From NCBI RefSeq assembly GCF_024810105.1, contig NZ_JANUDX010000003.1, positions 496,001 to 560,000 on the forward strand: DNA of 64,000 nt, in the 5' to 3' direction. Position 1 is the first letter of the stretch; each line of letters begins with the position of its first letter. Below, piece by piece: positions 1 to 8,774 of the stretch. Made by a program: the position numbers and the translations under genes. The notes below the pieces were generated by a model, which ran no database searches, was not told where the DNA came from, and was given only the letters and a program-made list of their open reading frames with translations. Origin of the DNA: Stenotrophomonas sp. BIGb0135. Lineage in GTDB: Bacteria; Pseudomonadota; Gammaproteobacteria; Xanthomonadales; Xanthomonadaceae.

Positions 1-1
1 C

Positions 2-79
2 GAGTCGAGCAGTGCCACCCGCACGGTGCTGTACGAAACCGGCCGCCAGTTCTGGCTGGAGCTTGGCTATCGTTTCTGA
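2..79 (+). CDS. TonB-dependent receptor, C-terminal end (partial)
   Basis: Only the last 25 codons lie in the window; the gene enters from the left edge. The frame starting at base 2 reads without a stop and ends in ELGYRF followed by TGA. A final beta-strand closing on an aromatic residue (Phe) is the usual C-terminus of outer-membrane TonB-dependent receptors and other barrels, needed for recognition by the Bam complex. The next gene begins at or before this stop on the same strand, so the two are probably co-transcribed. The substrate cannot be judged from this fragment. Confidence 0.6.
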   Translation, partial: ESSSATRTVLYETGRQFWLELGYRF

Positions 80-1241
80 CTGCGCGAATCGCCGGCGGCG
101 GCCATCCCATCGGCGTTGGCCGCCCGCGGTGCTTGCCCTGTGCCTGGCGCTGGGTGGCAGCCTGCCGGTCGATGCGCGCCGCGACGCCAAGCCGGCCGTT
201 CCATTGGACTGCCAGGCGGGCGCGGTCGAACCGGGTGCCGACTGCCTGCGCCGGTTGTACGCGCGTCCCAGCACGCAATGGCCTGCCCCCCACGTCGACC
301 CCGGCGTGGACTGGCAGGAACTGGCCCCGCTGCCGCCGCCACCCCAGCCCCGGGACAACCCCACCACGCCGGGCAAGGTCGCCCTCGGCGAACGCCTGTT
401 CAACGAGCCGCGCCTGTCCCGTTCCGGCCAGATCGCCTGTGCCAGTTGCCACGAGCGTGACCTCGGGTTCGCCGATGGCCGGCGCGTGTCGTTCGGACAT
501 GACCGCCAGCCCGGGCGTCGCAACGCGCCCAGCGTGGCGATGGCCGGCCATGCGCAGACGCTGTTCTGGGACGGGCGCGCAACGACGCTGGAAGACCAGG
601 CACGCGCGCCCATCGCCGATCCCAGGGAAATGGCCTTCAGCGTCGACGCGGCCGCCGCGCGGCTGCGCCAGGACGCCAGCTATCGACGGCAGTTCGCCGC
701 GGTGTTCGGCAACGAGCGCGTGGACAGCCGGCAGCTGGCCCAGGCCATCGCCGCGTTCGAGCGCAGCCTGACGCCCGTCCGCAACCGCTTCGACCGCTTC
801 CTCGGTGGCCAGTCCCGCGCCCTGGATGACCAGCAGCTGCGCGGCCTGCACCTGTTCCGTACCCGCGGCGGCTGCATGAACTGCCACGGCGGGCCGGCGC
901 TTACCGACAACGCCTTCCACAACCTGGGCCTGCATTTCCACGGCCGCGCACGCCAGGACCTGGGCCGCTACGAGGTCACCGGCGATGCTGCCGACAGCGG
1001 CCGCTTCCGCACCCCGTCGCTGCGCGGCGTGGCGGGCACCGCCCCGTACATGCACAACGGGATGCTGCCGCGCCTGGACGGCGTGCTGGCGTTCTACAAC
1101 GTCGGCGGCGGCAAGCCGCGTGCGCCCGTGATGCCTGCCGCCGGTGCCCCACCGTTCCCGCAACCGGACCCGCTGCTGCGCCCATTGGGCCTGCAGCGCG
1201 ACGAGCTGCAGGCCATCGAGGCGTTCCTGCGCACGCTATGA
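63..1241 (+). CDS. di-heme cytochrome c peroxidase (MauG/CcpA-type), exported
   Basis: Periplasmic di-heme protein of the bacterial cytochrome c peroxidase/MauG family. Two heme c sites are visible: CASCH near residue 126 and CMNCH near residue 271, one per half of the protein, with family motifs such as RNAPSV and LFWDGR after the first. An Arg-rich n-region followed by a hydrophobic stretch ending near VDA forms a signal peptide. The start is uncertain: a GTG at 12 opens the same frame, but the TTG at 63 has a GGAG-like sequence before it and gives a normal signal peptide, overlapping the receptor stop by 17 bases. It probably belongs to one operon with the upstream TonB-dependent receptor, which hints at a role in metal or redox chemistry at the envelope. 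True peroxidase activity versus a MauG-like oxidase role cannot be decided here. Confidence 0.85.
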   Translation: MAIVSDCANRRRRPSHRRWPPAVLALCLALGGSLPVDARRDAKPAVPLDCQAGAVEPGADCLRRLYARPSTQWPAPHVDPGVDWQELAPLPPPPQPRDNPTTPGKVALGERLFNEPRLSRSGQIACASCHERDLGFADGRRVSFGHDRQPGRRNAPSVAMAGHAQTLFWDGRATTLEDQARAPIADPREMAFSVDAAAARLRQDASYRRQFAAVFGNERVDSRQLAQAIAAFERSLTPVRNRFDRFLGGQSRALDDQQLRGLHLFRTRGGCMNCHGGPALTDNAFHNLGLHFHGRARQDLGRYEVTGDAADSGRFRTPSLRGVAGTAPYMHNGMLPRLDGVLAFYNVGGGKPRAPVMPAAGAPPFPQPDPLLRPLGLQRDELQAIEAFLRTL

Positions 1242-2576
1242 CCGCGCCTGACCGGCGGCGGCCGCCCGCGGCGTCGGCGCAGGCAGCAGCGACGGCTCGA
1301 CGGGTCGCTCGATCAGACAGCCGTAGGTGCTCTGCATGTCCATGTACAGGTCGTAGCGCGCGGTGACCCCGTAACCAATCCGCCACGAGCTGGCAAACAG
1401 GTCCGGCGCCTGGAACGCCACGTCCACCGGGATGTTGAGCACCTTGTCGTTGATCATCACCGGGGTGCTCGCCTCGGCGTACTCGATATCCTCGGCGCCG
1501 CCGGTGGTGATCACGTTCTTGCGCCGGATCGAGGCGGCCGGGACCGCGCTGCGCGGCGCGCCACGCATCTGGAACGCGCCATTGAACCCGGTGTCGACCA
1601 GCATCAACTGGTTCTTCTCGCCGCTGCGGATCGGGTAGCGTTGCTGGAAGAACGGTCCCCACAGCGACGACGTGGTCGCCATGCGCCGCTTGCAGTCCAC
1701 CGGGGTCTGCGCTGCCAGCAGGGTCAGCGACTGCCGGGAAATGCGCACGCGGCCCAGCGCGCGCAACACGTCCAGGCCGATCAGGTTGACCTCGCGTCCT
1801 TCCTCGCTGTTGAACGATACCTCCCGCACCGTCACCCCGTTGAGGACCAGGTCGGCCGGGGCCACCAGGCCCGCCATCCGCACCTTGCCCGGGGCATCGT
1901 CCACCACCACGAAGTCCTCGGTCACCGCCAGCCCCAATGCCTTGGCCGCGCTGCGGCTGAGGTGGGAACGGGCCGCGCCGGTATCGAGCAGGAACGTCAG
2001 CGACTGCGCCTGGCCGTCGCCGCCCTTGACCGTTGCGGTGAGCGAGGCCAGCTCGTTGCTGGGCTGGATCGGCACGTCCACGTCCGCGCCGCGCGGTGCA
2101 ACCGGCCATGCGCTGCGTGGCCAGTCGACGAAACGCTCCAGCCGCGGTCGGGCGATGTCGGCGATCTCCGCCTCGCTCTTGAGCATCGGTTTGATGGTCT
2201 GTGCGTACGCGCTGCGCACCTGCTGCATGTGCCGCGCCCAACCCGCGATATCGCCCTCGATCAACGCGTTGCCGGCCAGCGTGGCCTCGCACAGGAAGGC
2301 CATGCCCTTGACCGTCTCCGGCGGACTGGCGGCCACCGCCTCGAGGCAGGCCCGGGCCGCCCGGTTGGCATTCTCCAGCTCGCCGCGCACGCGGTAGTAA
2401 CCCGCGCCACCGAGCTTGCCGGCCGCACCGGGGGCCTTGCTCATCTTCTGCAGCGTGCCGAGCTCCGCGGTCATCACCGCACGGCTGTAGCCGTAGCCAT
2501 CGCTGAACACGCTGACCTGTGCGTGCGCGACACACGGCGCCAGCAAGGCACCTGCCGCCCATACCCAATACCGCAT
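1236..2576 (-). CDS. exported protein with two retropepsin-like aspartic protease motifs
   Basis: A 446-residue protein with an N-terminal signal peptide (MRYWVWAAGALLAP to AHA). Two Asp-Thr-Gly motifs are present: LLDTGAARSHLS with Asp198 and LVDTGFNGAF with Asp328. Each lies in a roughly 120-residue stretch of retropepsin character. Retropepsin-type enzymes normally carry one DTG per chain and dimerise; two in one chain suggests a fused pair. The region before residue 190 is probably helical and not recognised. The ATG at 2576 was chosen because AGGAG sits 8 bases upstream and it starts the signal peptide; an earlier in-frame start at 2609 lacks both. It converges with the peroxidase gene and overlaps its stop by 6 bases. 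Substrate unknown. Confidence 0.75.
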   Translation of the reverse strand: MRYWVWAAGALLAPCVAHAQVSVFSDGYGYSRAVMTAELGTLQKMSKAPGAAGKLGGAGYYRVRGELENANRAARACLEAVAASPPETVKGMAFLCEATLAGNALIEGDIAGWARHMQQVRSAYAQTIKPMLKSEAEIADIARPRLERFVDWPRSAWPVAPRGADVDVPIQPSNELASLTATVKGGDGQAQSLTFLLDTGAARSHLSRSAAKALGLAVTEDFVVVDDAPGKVRMAGLVAPADLVLNGVTVREVSFNSEEGREVNLIGLDVLRALGRVRISRQSLTLLAAQTPVDCKRRMATTSSLWGPFFQQRYPIRSGEKNQLMLVDTGFNGAFQMRGAPRSAVPAASIRRKNVITTGGAEDIEYAEASTPVMINDKVLNIPVDVAFQAPDLFASSWRIGYGVTARYDLYMDMQSTYGCLIERPVEPSLLPAPTPRAAAAGQARS

Positions 2577-2696
2577 CGTGTCACTCCTGTGGTCGATGTG
2601 TGCCTGCACCGGACCCTATCACGGCCACCACGACACGATCACGTGCGCTTTGCACGCCCGCGCCGAAGCTGTGGGCTGTCCTTGTGGAGCACCGCG

Positions 2697-3407
2697 ATGC
2701 ATTACGAGCTTTATTACTGGACCGGCATCCAGGGGCGTGGCGAGTTCATCCGGCTGGCGCTGGAGGATGCCGGTGCCGCCTACACCGACATGGCGCGGGT
2801 GCATGGCGATGCGGTGATGCAGCCGTTCCTGGACGGCAAGGAAGACGGCCTGCAGCCCTTCGCGCCGCCGTTCGTAAAGAGTGGCAGGCAAGTGATCGCG
2901 CAGGTCGCGGCGATCCTGGACCACCTGGGTCCCGACCTCGGCCTGGCTCCCGACGCCGCCTCGCGCCGCCAGCAGGCGCTGCAGTTGCAGTTGACCATCG
3001 CCGACCTGGTGGCCGAGGTGCACGACACCCACCACCCGATTTCCATGTCGCAGTATTACGAGGACCAGAAGCGCGAAGCCAAGGCCCGTGCAGCGGGCAT
3101 GCGCGGTGAGCGCATGCCCAAGTTCCTCGGCTATTTCGAGCGCGTGCTCAAGGACAACGGCGAGCGGCATCCGCTGCGCGAACATTCCTACGTGGACCTG
3201 TCGCTGTTCCAGGTGCTGGGCGGCCTGGAGTACATGTTCCCGCGGCGCATGCAGGCGCTGTGGCCCACGTTGCCGCTGTTGCGCGCGCTCAAGGACCGGG
3301 TGGAGCGACGACCGAACATCGCCGCCTACCTCGCCTCCGAACGCCGCCTGGCATTCAACACCAACGGTATCTTCCGGCACTACCCGGCGCTGGATGGCGA
3401 GACCTGA
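2697..3407 (+). CDS. glutathione S-transferase family protein
   Basis: Cytosolic glutathione S-transferase-like protein of 236 residues. The N-terminus (HYELYYWTGIQGRGEFIRL) matches the thioredoxin-like GST domain, with a Tyr-rich first strand and the Gly-Arg-Gly-Glu turn seen in Sigma/Alpha-like GSTs. The C-terminal half is the all-helical GST domain with YVDLSLFQVL corresponding to the conserved Asp-containing helix. GST proteins conjugate glutathione to electrophiles or act as isomerases; the substrate here is not predictable. The ATG at 2697 is preceded by GGAG at a usable distance. The gene is divergent from the aspartic protease gene, with about 120 bases between. Confidence 0.85.
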   Translation: MHYELYYWTGIQGRGEFIRLALEDAGAAYTDMARVHGDAVMQPFLDGKEDGLQPFAPPFVKSGRQVIAQVAAILDHLGPDLGLAPDAASRRQQALQLQLTIADLVAEVHDTHHPISMSQYYEDQKREAKARAAGMRGERMPKFLGYFERVLKDNGERHPLREHSYVDLSLFQVLGGLEYMFPRRMQALWPTLPLLRALKDRVERRPNIAAYLASERRLAFNTNGIFRHYPALDGET

Positions 3408-3433
3408 TCCACGCCGATCGACCCGGATCCATC

Positions 3434-3498
3434 GTGCCGGCCGTTGGCCGGCCACCAGGCGGTACGGCGGCCACATGGCGCCGGCCAGCGACCGGCAC
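3434..3498. repeat. two REP-like palindromes between convergent genes
   Basis: Two imperfect palindromes of the type gtgccggcc-gtt-ggccggccac (3434-3455) and gccgg-ccagcga-ccggc (3479-3497) fill the gap between the convergent GST and permease genes. They resemble the SMAG palindromes elsewhere in the window but lack the GTAG head. They could act as transcript 3' stabilisers or terminators for both genes; no T-run is present. Confidence 0.5.
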
Positions 3499-3513
3499 TT
3501 TCCGCGCCCGTGT

Positions 3514-5103
3514 TCAGCGCTCCTGTTTCTGCAACGACAGCAGCGCAAGCAACCCGGCCAGCGCCACGTACGCGCCAGCGAACTGCCACATGATGCTCTT
3601 CGGCAACCCCACCAGCTGCCACGGCAGGTAGATGCCGCCGCGCGGGTCCACCGAGTGGATCAGCCCGAACAGGGTCAGCGCCGCGGCCACCAGCAGCACC
3701 CCCGACGCGCGCAGCAGGCGGCCATCGATCATCGCCACCACCGCCGCGATCCACAGCATCGAGGTGATGATGAAGCCATTGCCCAGGGTGAAGATCACCG
3801 CCAGCTCCGGCAGGCCATGGCCGTCCAGCGTGCTGGTCATGGCCGCCAGCTGCGCCGGGGCGATCCAGCCCGGTGCCTTGATCGCCAGCAGGTAGGCCAC
3901 CGAGGGCAGGAAGCCCAGCACCATCGCACCGGCATGCTCGCGCGGGGTGGCCTGGAATGCCTGGGTGGTGATGTCGATGGCCACGTACACGATGATCGGT
4001 GCCAACACCGCCAGCGGCAGCCACTGCACCAGCCCGGAAATCACCCCGAGCATGCCGCCGATGCCCACGAACAGGCCGGTCAGCAGCGTATAGCCGCTGC
4101 GCGCGCCCATGTGCTTGTAGGCCGGCTGGCCGATGTACGGGGTGGTCTGCGCGACGCCGCCGCACAGTCCGGCCACCAGCGTGGCCACGGCTTCCACCAA
4201 CAGGATGTCGCGGGTGCGGTAGTCGTCGCCCGCGGCGCGCGCGCTCTCGGACACGTTGATGCCACCCACCACCATCAGCAGGCCGAACGGCAGCAGCAGC
4301 GGCAGGTAGGTGAGCGCGGTCGGCAGGCCGTCGATGAAGCCCAGCGTGGGCCACGGCAGCACCACCTGCGGCGGCGTCCAGTCCGGCACCTTGAAGCCTG
4401 GCGCGCCGAGTCCGGCCAGGCCGAGGCCGTAGTACAGGAGCGTGCCGAACACGAAGGCGACCAGCACGCCGGGCGCGCGGATCGGCAGCGTGCGCTTGGC
4501 GATCAGCACGTACAGCAGCAGGCCCAGGGTGACGAAGCCGACGATCGGCGAACGCAGGGTTTCCAGCAGCGGCAGGAAGCCCATCAGCACGATCGCGATA
4601 CCGGCGATGGAGCCCAGCAGCGACGCACGCGGCAGCGCGCGGGTCACCGCTTCGCCGAAGAAGGACAGGATCACCTTCAGCACGCCCATGATCACCAGCG
4701 AGGCCATGCCCAACTGCCAGGTCGCGATGGCCGCATCGTGCGGGGCCAGTCCCTGCGCCTTGAAGGCGAGGAAGGCCGGGCCAAGGACCAGCAGGGCCAT
4801 GCCGATGCTGGTCGGCGCATCCAGGCCCAGCGGCATCGCGGTGACATCCTCGCGCCCGGTGCGGATGGCCAGGCGGCGCGCCATCCAGGTGTACAGCACG
4901 TTGCCGACCAGCACGCCGAACGCCGTGCCGGGGAACATGCGCCCGAATACCACGTCGGGCGGGAACTGGAAGATGCCGACCAGCGCCATCGCGATGAAGC
5001 CCAGGATCGACAGGTTGTCGACCACCAGACCGAAGAAGCCGTTGAAATCGCCGGCGACGAACCAGCGAGGGGGTCCGGAACGGACCGGGGCGGGGGCGGA
5101 CAT
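3514..5103 (-). CDS. NCS2-like nucleobase/xanthine-uracil permease
   Basis: Inner-membrane transporter of 529 residues with 12 or more hydrophobic segments. The N-terminus (PRWFVAGDFNGFFGLVVDNL) and the segment GTAFGVLVGNVLYTWMARRL resemble the AzgA/xanthine-uracil permease superfamily (NCS2), as do the paired TQTTPYIGQPAYKHMGAR-like and NVSESARAAGDDYRTRD-like segments. AzgA members are usually 430-450 residues, so this is a longer variant. A purine or other nucleobase substrate is inferred from family only. The ATG at 5103 was preferred because residues upstream of it in the same frame are low-complexity and Arg-rich. No strong ribosome binding site is visible. Confidence 0.75.
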   Translation of the reverse strand: MSAPAPVRSGPPRWFVAGDFNGFFGLVVDNLSILGFIAMALVGIFQFPPDVVFGRMFPGTAFGVLVGNVLYTWMARRLAIRTGREDVTAMPLGLDAPTSIGMALLVLGPAFLAFKAQGLAPHDAAIATWQLGMASLVIMGVLKVILSFFGEAVTRALPRASLLGSIAGIAIVLMGFLPLLETLRSPIVGFVTLGLLLYVLIAKRTLPIRAPGVLVAFVFGTLLYYGLGLAGLGAPGFKVPDWTPPQVVLPWPTLGFIDGLPTALTYLPLLLPFGLLMVVGGINVSESARAAGDDYRTRDILLVEAVATLVAGLCGGVAQTTPYIGQPAYKHMGARSGYTLLTGLFVGIGGMLGVISGLVQWLPLAVLAPIIVYVAIDITTQAFQATPREHAGAMVLGFLPSVAYLLAIKAPGWIAPAQLAAMTSTLDGHGLPELAVIFTLGNGFIITSMLWIAAVVAMIDGRLLRASGVLLVAAALTLFGLIHSVDPRGGIYLPWQLVGLPKSIMWQFAGAYVALAGLLALLSLQKQER

Positions 5104-5283
5104 GCGCGGTACTGCCGTGGGGAGGGGGTAGCCGATGGTAGGGCCTCGCCGCCGGCAACAACAGGCACATGGATGGAACGCCGGGGGTACGCGCCATTGC
5201 ATTACGCCCCGCGGGCCCTTCCGGCTTGCCCCCCTGCCCCCGCGGCTGCGGCGCGGCCCGCCCCCCGGGGGCCGCGTTGCGTC

Positions 5284-5304
5284 GTGCCGGCCAGTGGCCG
5301 GCAC
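5284..5304. repeat. REP-like palindrome downstream of poxB
   Basis: The palindrome gtgccggcc-agt-ggccggcac lies 17 bases beyond the stop of the minus-strand poxB gene, where it can fold in the poxB transcript. It is nearly identical to the palindrome at 3434. The 217-base gap between the permease start and the poxB stop holds nothing else recognisable apart from G/C-runs. Confidence 0.55.
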
Positions 5305-5320
5305 TCGCCGGGCGGTTGCC

Positions 5321-7042
5321 TCAGGGCTTGTTGAGGAAGTTGTTCGCCAGCAGGTCGCGCACGTCGCCTACCCGTCCGCTCAGCAACGCCTTGGCCGCAT
5401 ACAGCGCGGTGCCGGCCACCTGCTTGGCTTCCACCTGCGGCGGCATCACCAGTTCGGTCGGGCTGGTGTGCACATCCAGGAGTGCCGGGCCGGGATGGGC
5501 CAGGAAGTCCCTTACCGCCTGCTCCAGGTCCTCGGAACGGGTCACAGTGCGCCCGTAGAAGCCGATCACCTCGGCCAGGCGGCCGAAATCGGGGTTCTTC
5601 AAGTCGGTGTAGTTGTCCAGCAGGCCTTCGACCTTCTGCTCCAGTTCGACGAAGTTGAGCGAGCTGTTGTTGTAGACCACCACCTTGATCGGCAGGTTTT
5701 CCTGCACCGCCGTGAGCAGGTCGCCGAGCAGCATCGCGATGCCGCCGTCGCCGGACAGCGAGATGACCTGTCGGCCGGGATAGGCCTTCTGCAGGCCGAG
5801 AGCCTGCGGCATCGCGTTGGCCATCGTGCCGTGCAGCAGGCTGGTCAGCGTGCGGCGGCGCCCGTTGGCGCGGATGTGGCGCAGGATCCACACCATCGGC
5901 GACCCGCCGTCGGCGGTGAACAGGGCATCGTCGCTGGCGTAGCGGTTGATCAGCGCGGTCAGGTGCTGCGGGTGGATCAGCTCGCCCTCGCCCGGCTCCT
6001 CCTCCTTGGCCCGCGTGGCCAGCGCCTTGTCGCGGTGGCTGATGCACTCGTCCAGGAAGCTGTGGTCCTCGCGCGGCGGCAGCAGCGGCAGCAAGGCCTC
6101 CAGTGTCGGGCCGATGTCGCCGACCACGCCCAGGTTGACCGGGTGGCGGCGGCCAAGGTGGCTGCCATCGCGATCGACCTGGATCAGCGTGGCCTTGTCC
6201 GGGTAGTACTGGCCCCAGGCGAAGTCGGCGCCGAGCAGCAGCAGCGTGTCGCAGGCCATCAGTGTGTGGTAGCCCGACTCGATGCCGAAGATGCCGGTCA
6301 TGCCCATGTTGTACGGGTTGTCGTACTCCACGAAATCCTTGGCCCGCGAGGTATGCGCGATCGGTGCCTTGAGCCGTTCGCCCAGCGCCACCAGCGCGTC
6401 ATGGGCGTGCTCGCAGCCGGCGCCGGCATAGATGCCGATGCGCTTGCCCTGGCCGATCAGCGCGGCGATGCGCTGCAGTTCGTCGTCGCTGGGGCGCAGC
6501 ACCGGCTGGGTGTAGTGCACCGAAAACGGCACATCGTGCTTGACCTCGGCTTCGCTGATGTCCGCCGGCAGGATCACCACCGCCACGCCGCGCCGGCTGA
6601 TCGCCGCCTGGCAGGCCAGCGCGACCACGCGACGCGCCTGCTGCGCGCTGTACACCTGCTCGCAGAACACGCTGCAACTGGCATACACCGCCTTGAAATC
6701 CACCTCCTGCGGGAACTCCATGCCCAGCTCGGCGGTGACCACTTGGCTGGCGATCAGCACCATCGGCGCGCGGTTGCGGTTGGTTTCGAACACGCCGTTG
6801 ATGAAGTGCAGCCCGCCCGGCCCGCACGAGCCGGCACAGGCGGTGAGCTGCCCACTGATCAGCGACTCGGCGCCGGCGGCGAAGGCGGCCACTTCCTCGT
6901 GCCGCATGTGCACCCACTCGATCTCGCTGTGGTGGATGGCATCGGTAACGTAGTTGAGGGTGTCGCCGACGATGCCGTAACAATGACGGACACCGGCGGC
7001 CTGCAGGGTTTCAACCACGATCTCGGCAACGCGCTTGCTCAT
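5321..7042 (-). CDS. poxB: pyruvate oxidase / ubiquinone-dependent pyruvate dehydrogenase
   Basis: Peripheral-membrane thiamine diphosphate and FAD enzyme that oxidises pyruvate to acetate and CO2 and passes electrons to ubiquinone. At 573 residues it equals E. coli PoxB (572). Visible features are the catalytic Glu in MRHEEVAAFAAGAE (about residue 50), CAGSCGPGGLHFINGVF, and the ThDP-magnesium motif SGDGG with a downstream NNSS near residue 430-450. The C-terminal membrane-binding tail is short and poorly conserved. The ATG at 7042 aligns with the E. coli start; a further in-frame ATG at 7072 would add 10 unlikely residues. The family includes other ThDP enzymes, but the spacing and motifs favour PoxB. 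In E. coli it is a stationary-phase enzyme; nothing in the sequence shows regulation here. Confidence 0.92.
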   Translation of the reverse strand: MSKRVAEIVVETLQAAGVRHCYGIVGDTLNYVTDAIHHSEIEWVHMRHEEVAAFAAGAESLISGQLTACAGSCGPGGLHFINGVFETNRNRAPMVLIASQVVTAELGMEFPQEVDFKAVYASCSVFCEQVYSAQQARRVVALACQAAISRRGVAVVILPADISEAEVKHDVPFSVHYTQPVLRPSDDELQRIAALIGQGKRIGIYAGAGCEHAHDALVALGERLKAPIAHTSRAKDFVEYDNPYNMGMTGIFGIESGYHTLMACDTLLLLGADFAWGQYYPDKATLIQVDRDGSHLGRRHPVNLGVVGDIGPTLEALLPLLPPREDHSFLDECISHRDKALATRAKEEEPGEGELIHPQHLTALINRYASDDALFTADGGSPMVWILRHIRANGRRRTLTSLLHGTMANAMPQALGLQKAYPGRQVISLSGDGGIAMLLGDLLTAVQENLPIKVVVYNNSSLNFVELEQKVEGLLDNYTDLKNPDFGRLAEVIGFYGRTVTRSEDLEQAVRDFLAHPGPALLDVHTSPTELVMPPQVEAKQVAGTALYAAKALLSGRVGDVRDLLANNFLNKP

Positions 7043-7149
7043 GGGGGAACGTCCACGACCTGGGGGAAGCATCAGGGTAGACCCGCGAAAGTGATCTCCA
7101 TGTGCGAATCGGCGCGGCCATGAGCACGCGGGAAATGCGTGCACCGCCC

Positions 7150-8010
7150 TCAGGGACGCGCATCCACCCAGCCGATGACATCGCCCCGCGTGGGGTTGGC
7201 GTAACGCAGCTTCACCCACCCGTCCTGCTCATCCAGCAGCTCGACGCGATCGTCCTTGACCAGGTAGCGCCGGGTAGCCGTGTCGCCCGGGCGCGTGTAC
7301 AGCGGCAGGCGCGCGGGCACCACCTGGCCGCTGACCGGCAGCAGCGGCGCGGTGCCGCGCGGCGACACCAGCCCATCGGCGATCGCGGTCTCCAGCACGC
7401 GACCGGCCGGATCGAACGTGCTCCAGACAGCCAGCGGCCCGCTGTCGGCGGTCTGCTTGACGAACACGACGGCCTCCAGCGCGTCGCCCAGCATCATCAT
7501 GCGCTCGGCGCGGTACAGGTACAGGCGCGCGCCGTCATAGCGGTACTGGTCCACGTACCACATCGGGCCACTGCGGCAGCTGCTGCTCAGCAGACGGTTG
7601 TCCGCGTCCACGGTCAACCCCATCAGGCCGCCGCACTGCGCGTGGTCATGCGTGGCCGGCGCCAGTGCCACCAGCGCCTGCCGCCGTGGGTCGAAGCGGT
7701 AGACGGCCACCGCCTCGTTGACCATGCCCACGCTCGCCCGCGCGACCAGCTCCGGGCGTCCGTCGAAATCCACGTCCTCGGCCGTCAGGTCGGCATTGCC
7801 GTCGGCATCGGGCGCCCCCGGCAGCCGCTGGCGCGCGCCCGAAGGTTGCAGCACGACGGCGATGTCGCCGCCTTCCTGTACCTCGGCCTGCACCTGCACG
7901 CCCGGCGCGGGCTCGAACCGCAGGCGCCCCGGATCGCCCGCCTGCGCCTGCGCGACCGGCAGCGCAAGACCCAGCAGCAGTGCCAGCGCCCATCCATCCC
8001 TGTGCTTCAT
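7150..8010 (-). CDS. exported protein with Ca-loop-like segment and C-terminal SH3b-like domain
   Basis: A 286-residue exported protein with a clear signal peptide (MKHRDGWALALLLGLALPVA to AQA). A middle segment reads ADLTAEDVDFDGRPELVARA, an acidic DxDxDG loop like those in VCBS/FG-GAP repeats and in the XAC2610-type periplasmic proteins of Xanthomonas, one of which is an immunity protein for a type IV secretion effector. The C-terminus (from LPLYTRPGDT to GWVDARP) resembles a bacterial SH3 domain. The ATG at 8010 was chosen over the adjacent ATG at 8013 because GGAG then lies 5 rather than 2 bases away. Function not known; the XAC2610 link is a suggestion from one motif. It follows the DUF3574 gene by 35 bases and may share its transcript. 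Confidence 0.6.
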   Translation of the reverse strand: MKHRDGWALALLLGLALPVAQAQAGDPGRLRFEPAPGVQVQAEVQEGGDIAVVLQPSGARQRLPGAPDADGNADLTAEDVDFDGRPELVARASVGMVNEAVAVYRFDPRRQALVALAPATHDHAQCGGLMGLTVDADNRLLSSSCRSGPMWYVDQYRYDGARLYLYRAERMMMLGDALEAVVFVKQTADSGPLAVWSTFDPAGRVLETAIADGLVSPRGTAPLLPVSGQVVPARLPLYTRPGDTATRRYLVKDDRVELLDEQDGWVKLRYANPTRGDVIGWVDARP

Positions 8011-8045
8011 CATCGCTCCGCGTGGCGCCACCGCGGCGCCCTGGA

Positions 8046-8528
8046 TCAGAACGATACTTCAACCGCCTGCTGCGCCCACAGCACGGACTGGTGGCCGGTG
8101 GCCTGCTTCCACGCCAGGCGGATGGCTTCGATGTCGGCGCGGCGCTGCGGGGTGTTCTCGTGCAGCACTACCAGCACCTTGGTGCGCAGGCGGTTGGGCT
8201 CGGCCGCGCCGCGGAACAGCCACTGGCCGTAGGCGTCGAACACGGTGAGGCCATCGGGGAAGCGCGGGGTGACTTGCTTGTCGAGGAAATCGCGCCACTG
8301 CGCCTCGCTGATGGCGTCCGTCTGCTTGCGCTCGGACGCGCCGCTCTCCTCGCCCACGCCAAAGTACAGCTCGCTGCGCACCCAGCCTGCGGCGGCATCG
8401 GGGCGGGCGGCATCGCCCTGCAGGGTGGCGGTGGCGGTGGCCGGCGGCGCCGGCTTGGCCGTGGGCGCGGCGGTGGCGCAGCCAGTGGCGGCCAGGGCCA
8501 CGGCGAACAGGACAGCATAGGATTTCAT
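8046..8528 (-). CDS. DUF3574 lipoprotein
   Basis: A 160-residue putative lipoprotein. The signal peptide ends in the lipobox AATGC (Cys about residue 16), followed by an Ala/Pro/Thr-rich linker and then the domain WVRSELYFGVGEE to WAQQAVEVSF, which matches the DUF3574 family (pattern: RTELYFG, FPDGLTVFDAYGQW, VLVVLHE). No biochemical function has been assigned to the family. The ATG at 8528 has GGAG 7 bases upstream. The following exported gene lies 35 bases away on the same strand, suggesting a two-gene envelope operon. Confidence 0.8.
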   Translation of the reverse strand: MKSYAVLFAVALAATGCATAAPTAKPAPPATATATLQGDAARPDAAAGWVRSELYFGVGEESGASERKQTDAISEAQWRDFLDKQVTPRFPDGLTVFDAYGQWLFRGAAEPNRLRTKVLVVLHENTPQRRADIEAIRLAWKQATGHQSVLWAQQAVEVSF

Positions 8529-8692
8529 TGAAAAACTCCAGGAAATGCAGGCGTACAGGGGGAAGAAGGGTGCAGGACATCCGGTTCCTGCATAGATCAC
8601 CAGCCGTTATCTGCTGATGACCATAGGCGATGGGACTTGCATCACATCCGCCATCACGCCAAGATAATATATCGCTTCATCCGGATGGATTG

Positions 8693-8720
8693 GTAGTGCC
8701 GACCGTTGGTCGGCAATGCC
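8693..8720 (+). repeat. SMAG palindrome upstream of TonB-dependent receptor
   Basis: The sequence starts GTAG and holds the inverted repeat tgccgacc-gtt-ggtcggca. This matches the Stenotrophomonas GTAG-headed REP family (SMAG). It sits 55 bases before the receptor start and may form a hairpin in its leader. The AT-rich stretch aagataatatatcgc just before it (8661-8675) is a plausible promoter area. Confidence 0.7.
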
Positions 8721-8774
8721 GCCTCCCCGCTCTCCCCTCCCCCCCCTCCCCCCCGTCGTCCCGCTGGAGTCCGC

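Noticed and set aside
3088..5334. A long plus-strand frame antisense to the NCS2-like permease
   Set aside because: Gln/His/Arg-rich translation and full overlap with a clear membrane transporter on the other strand mark it as a shadow.
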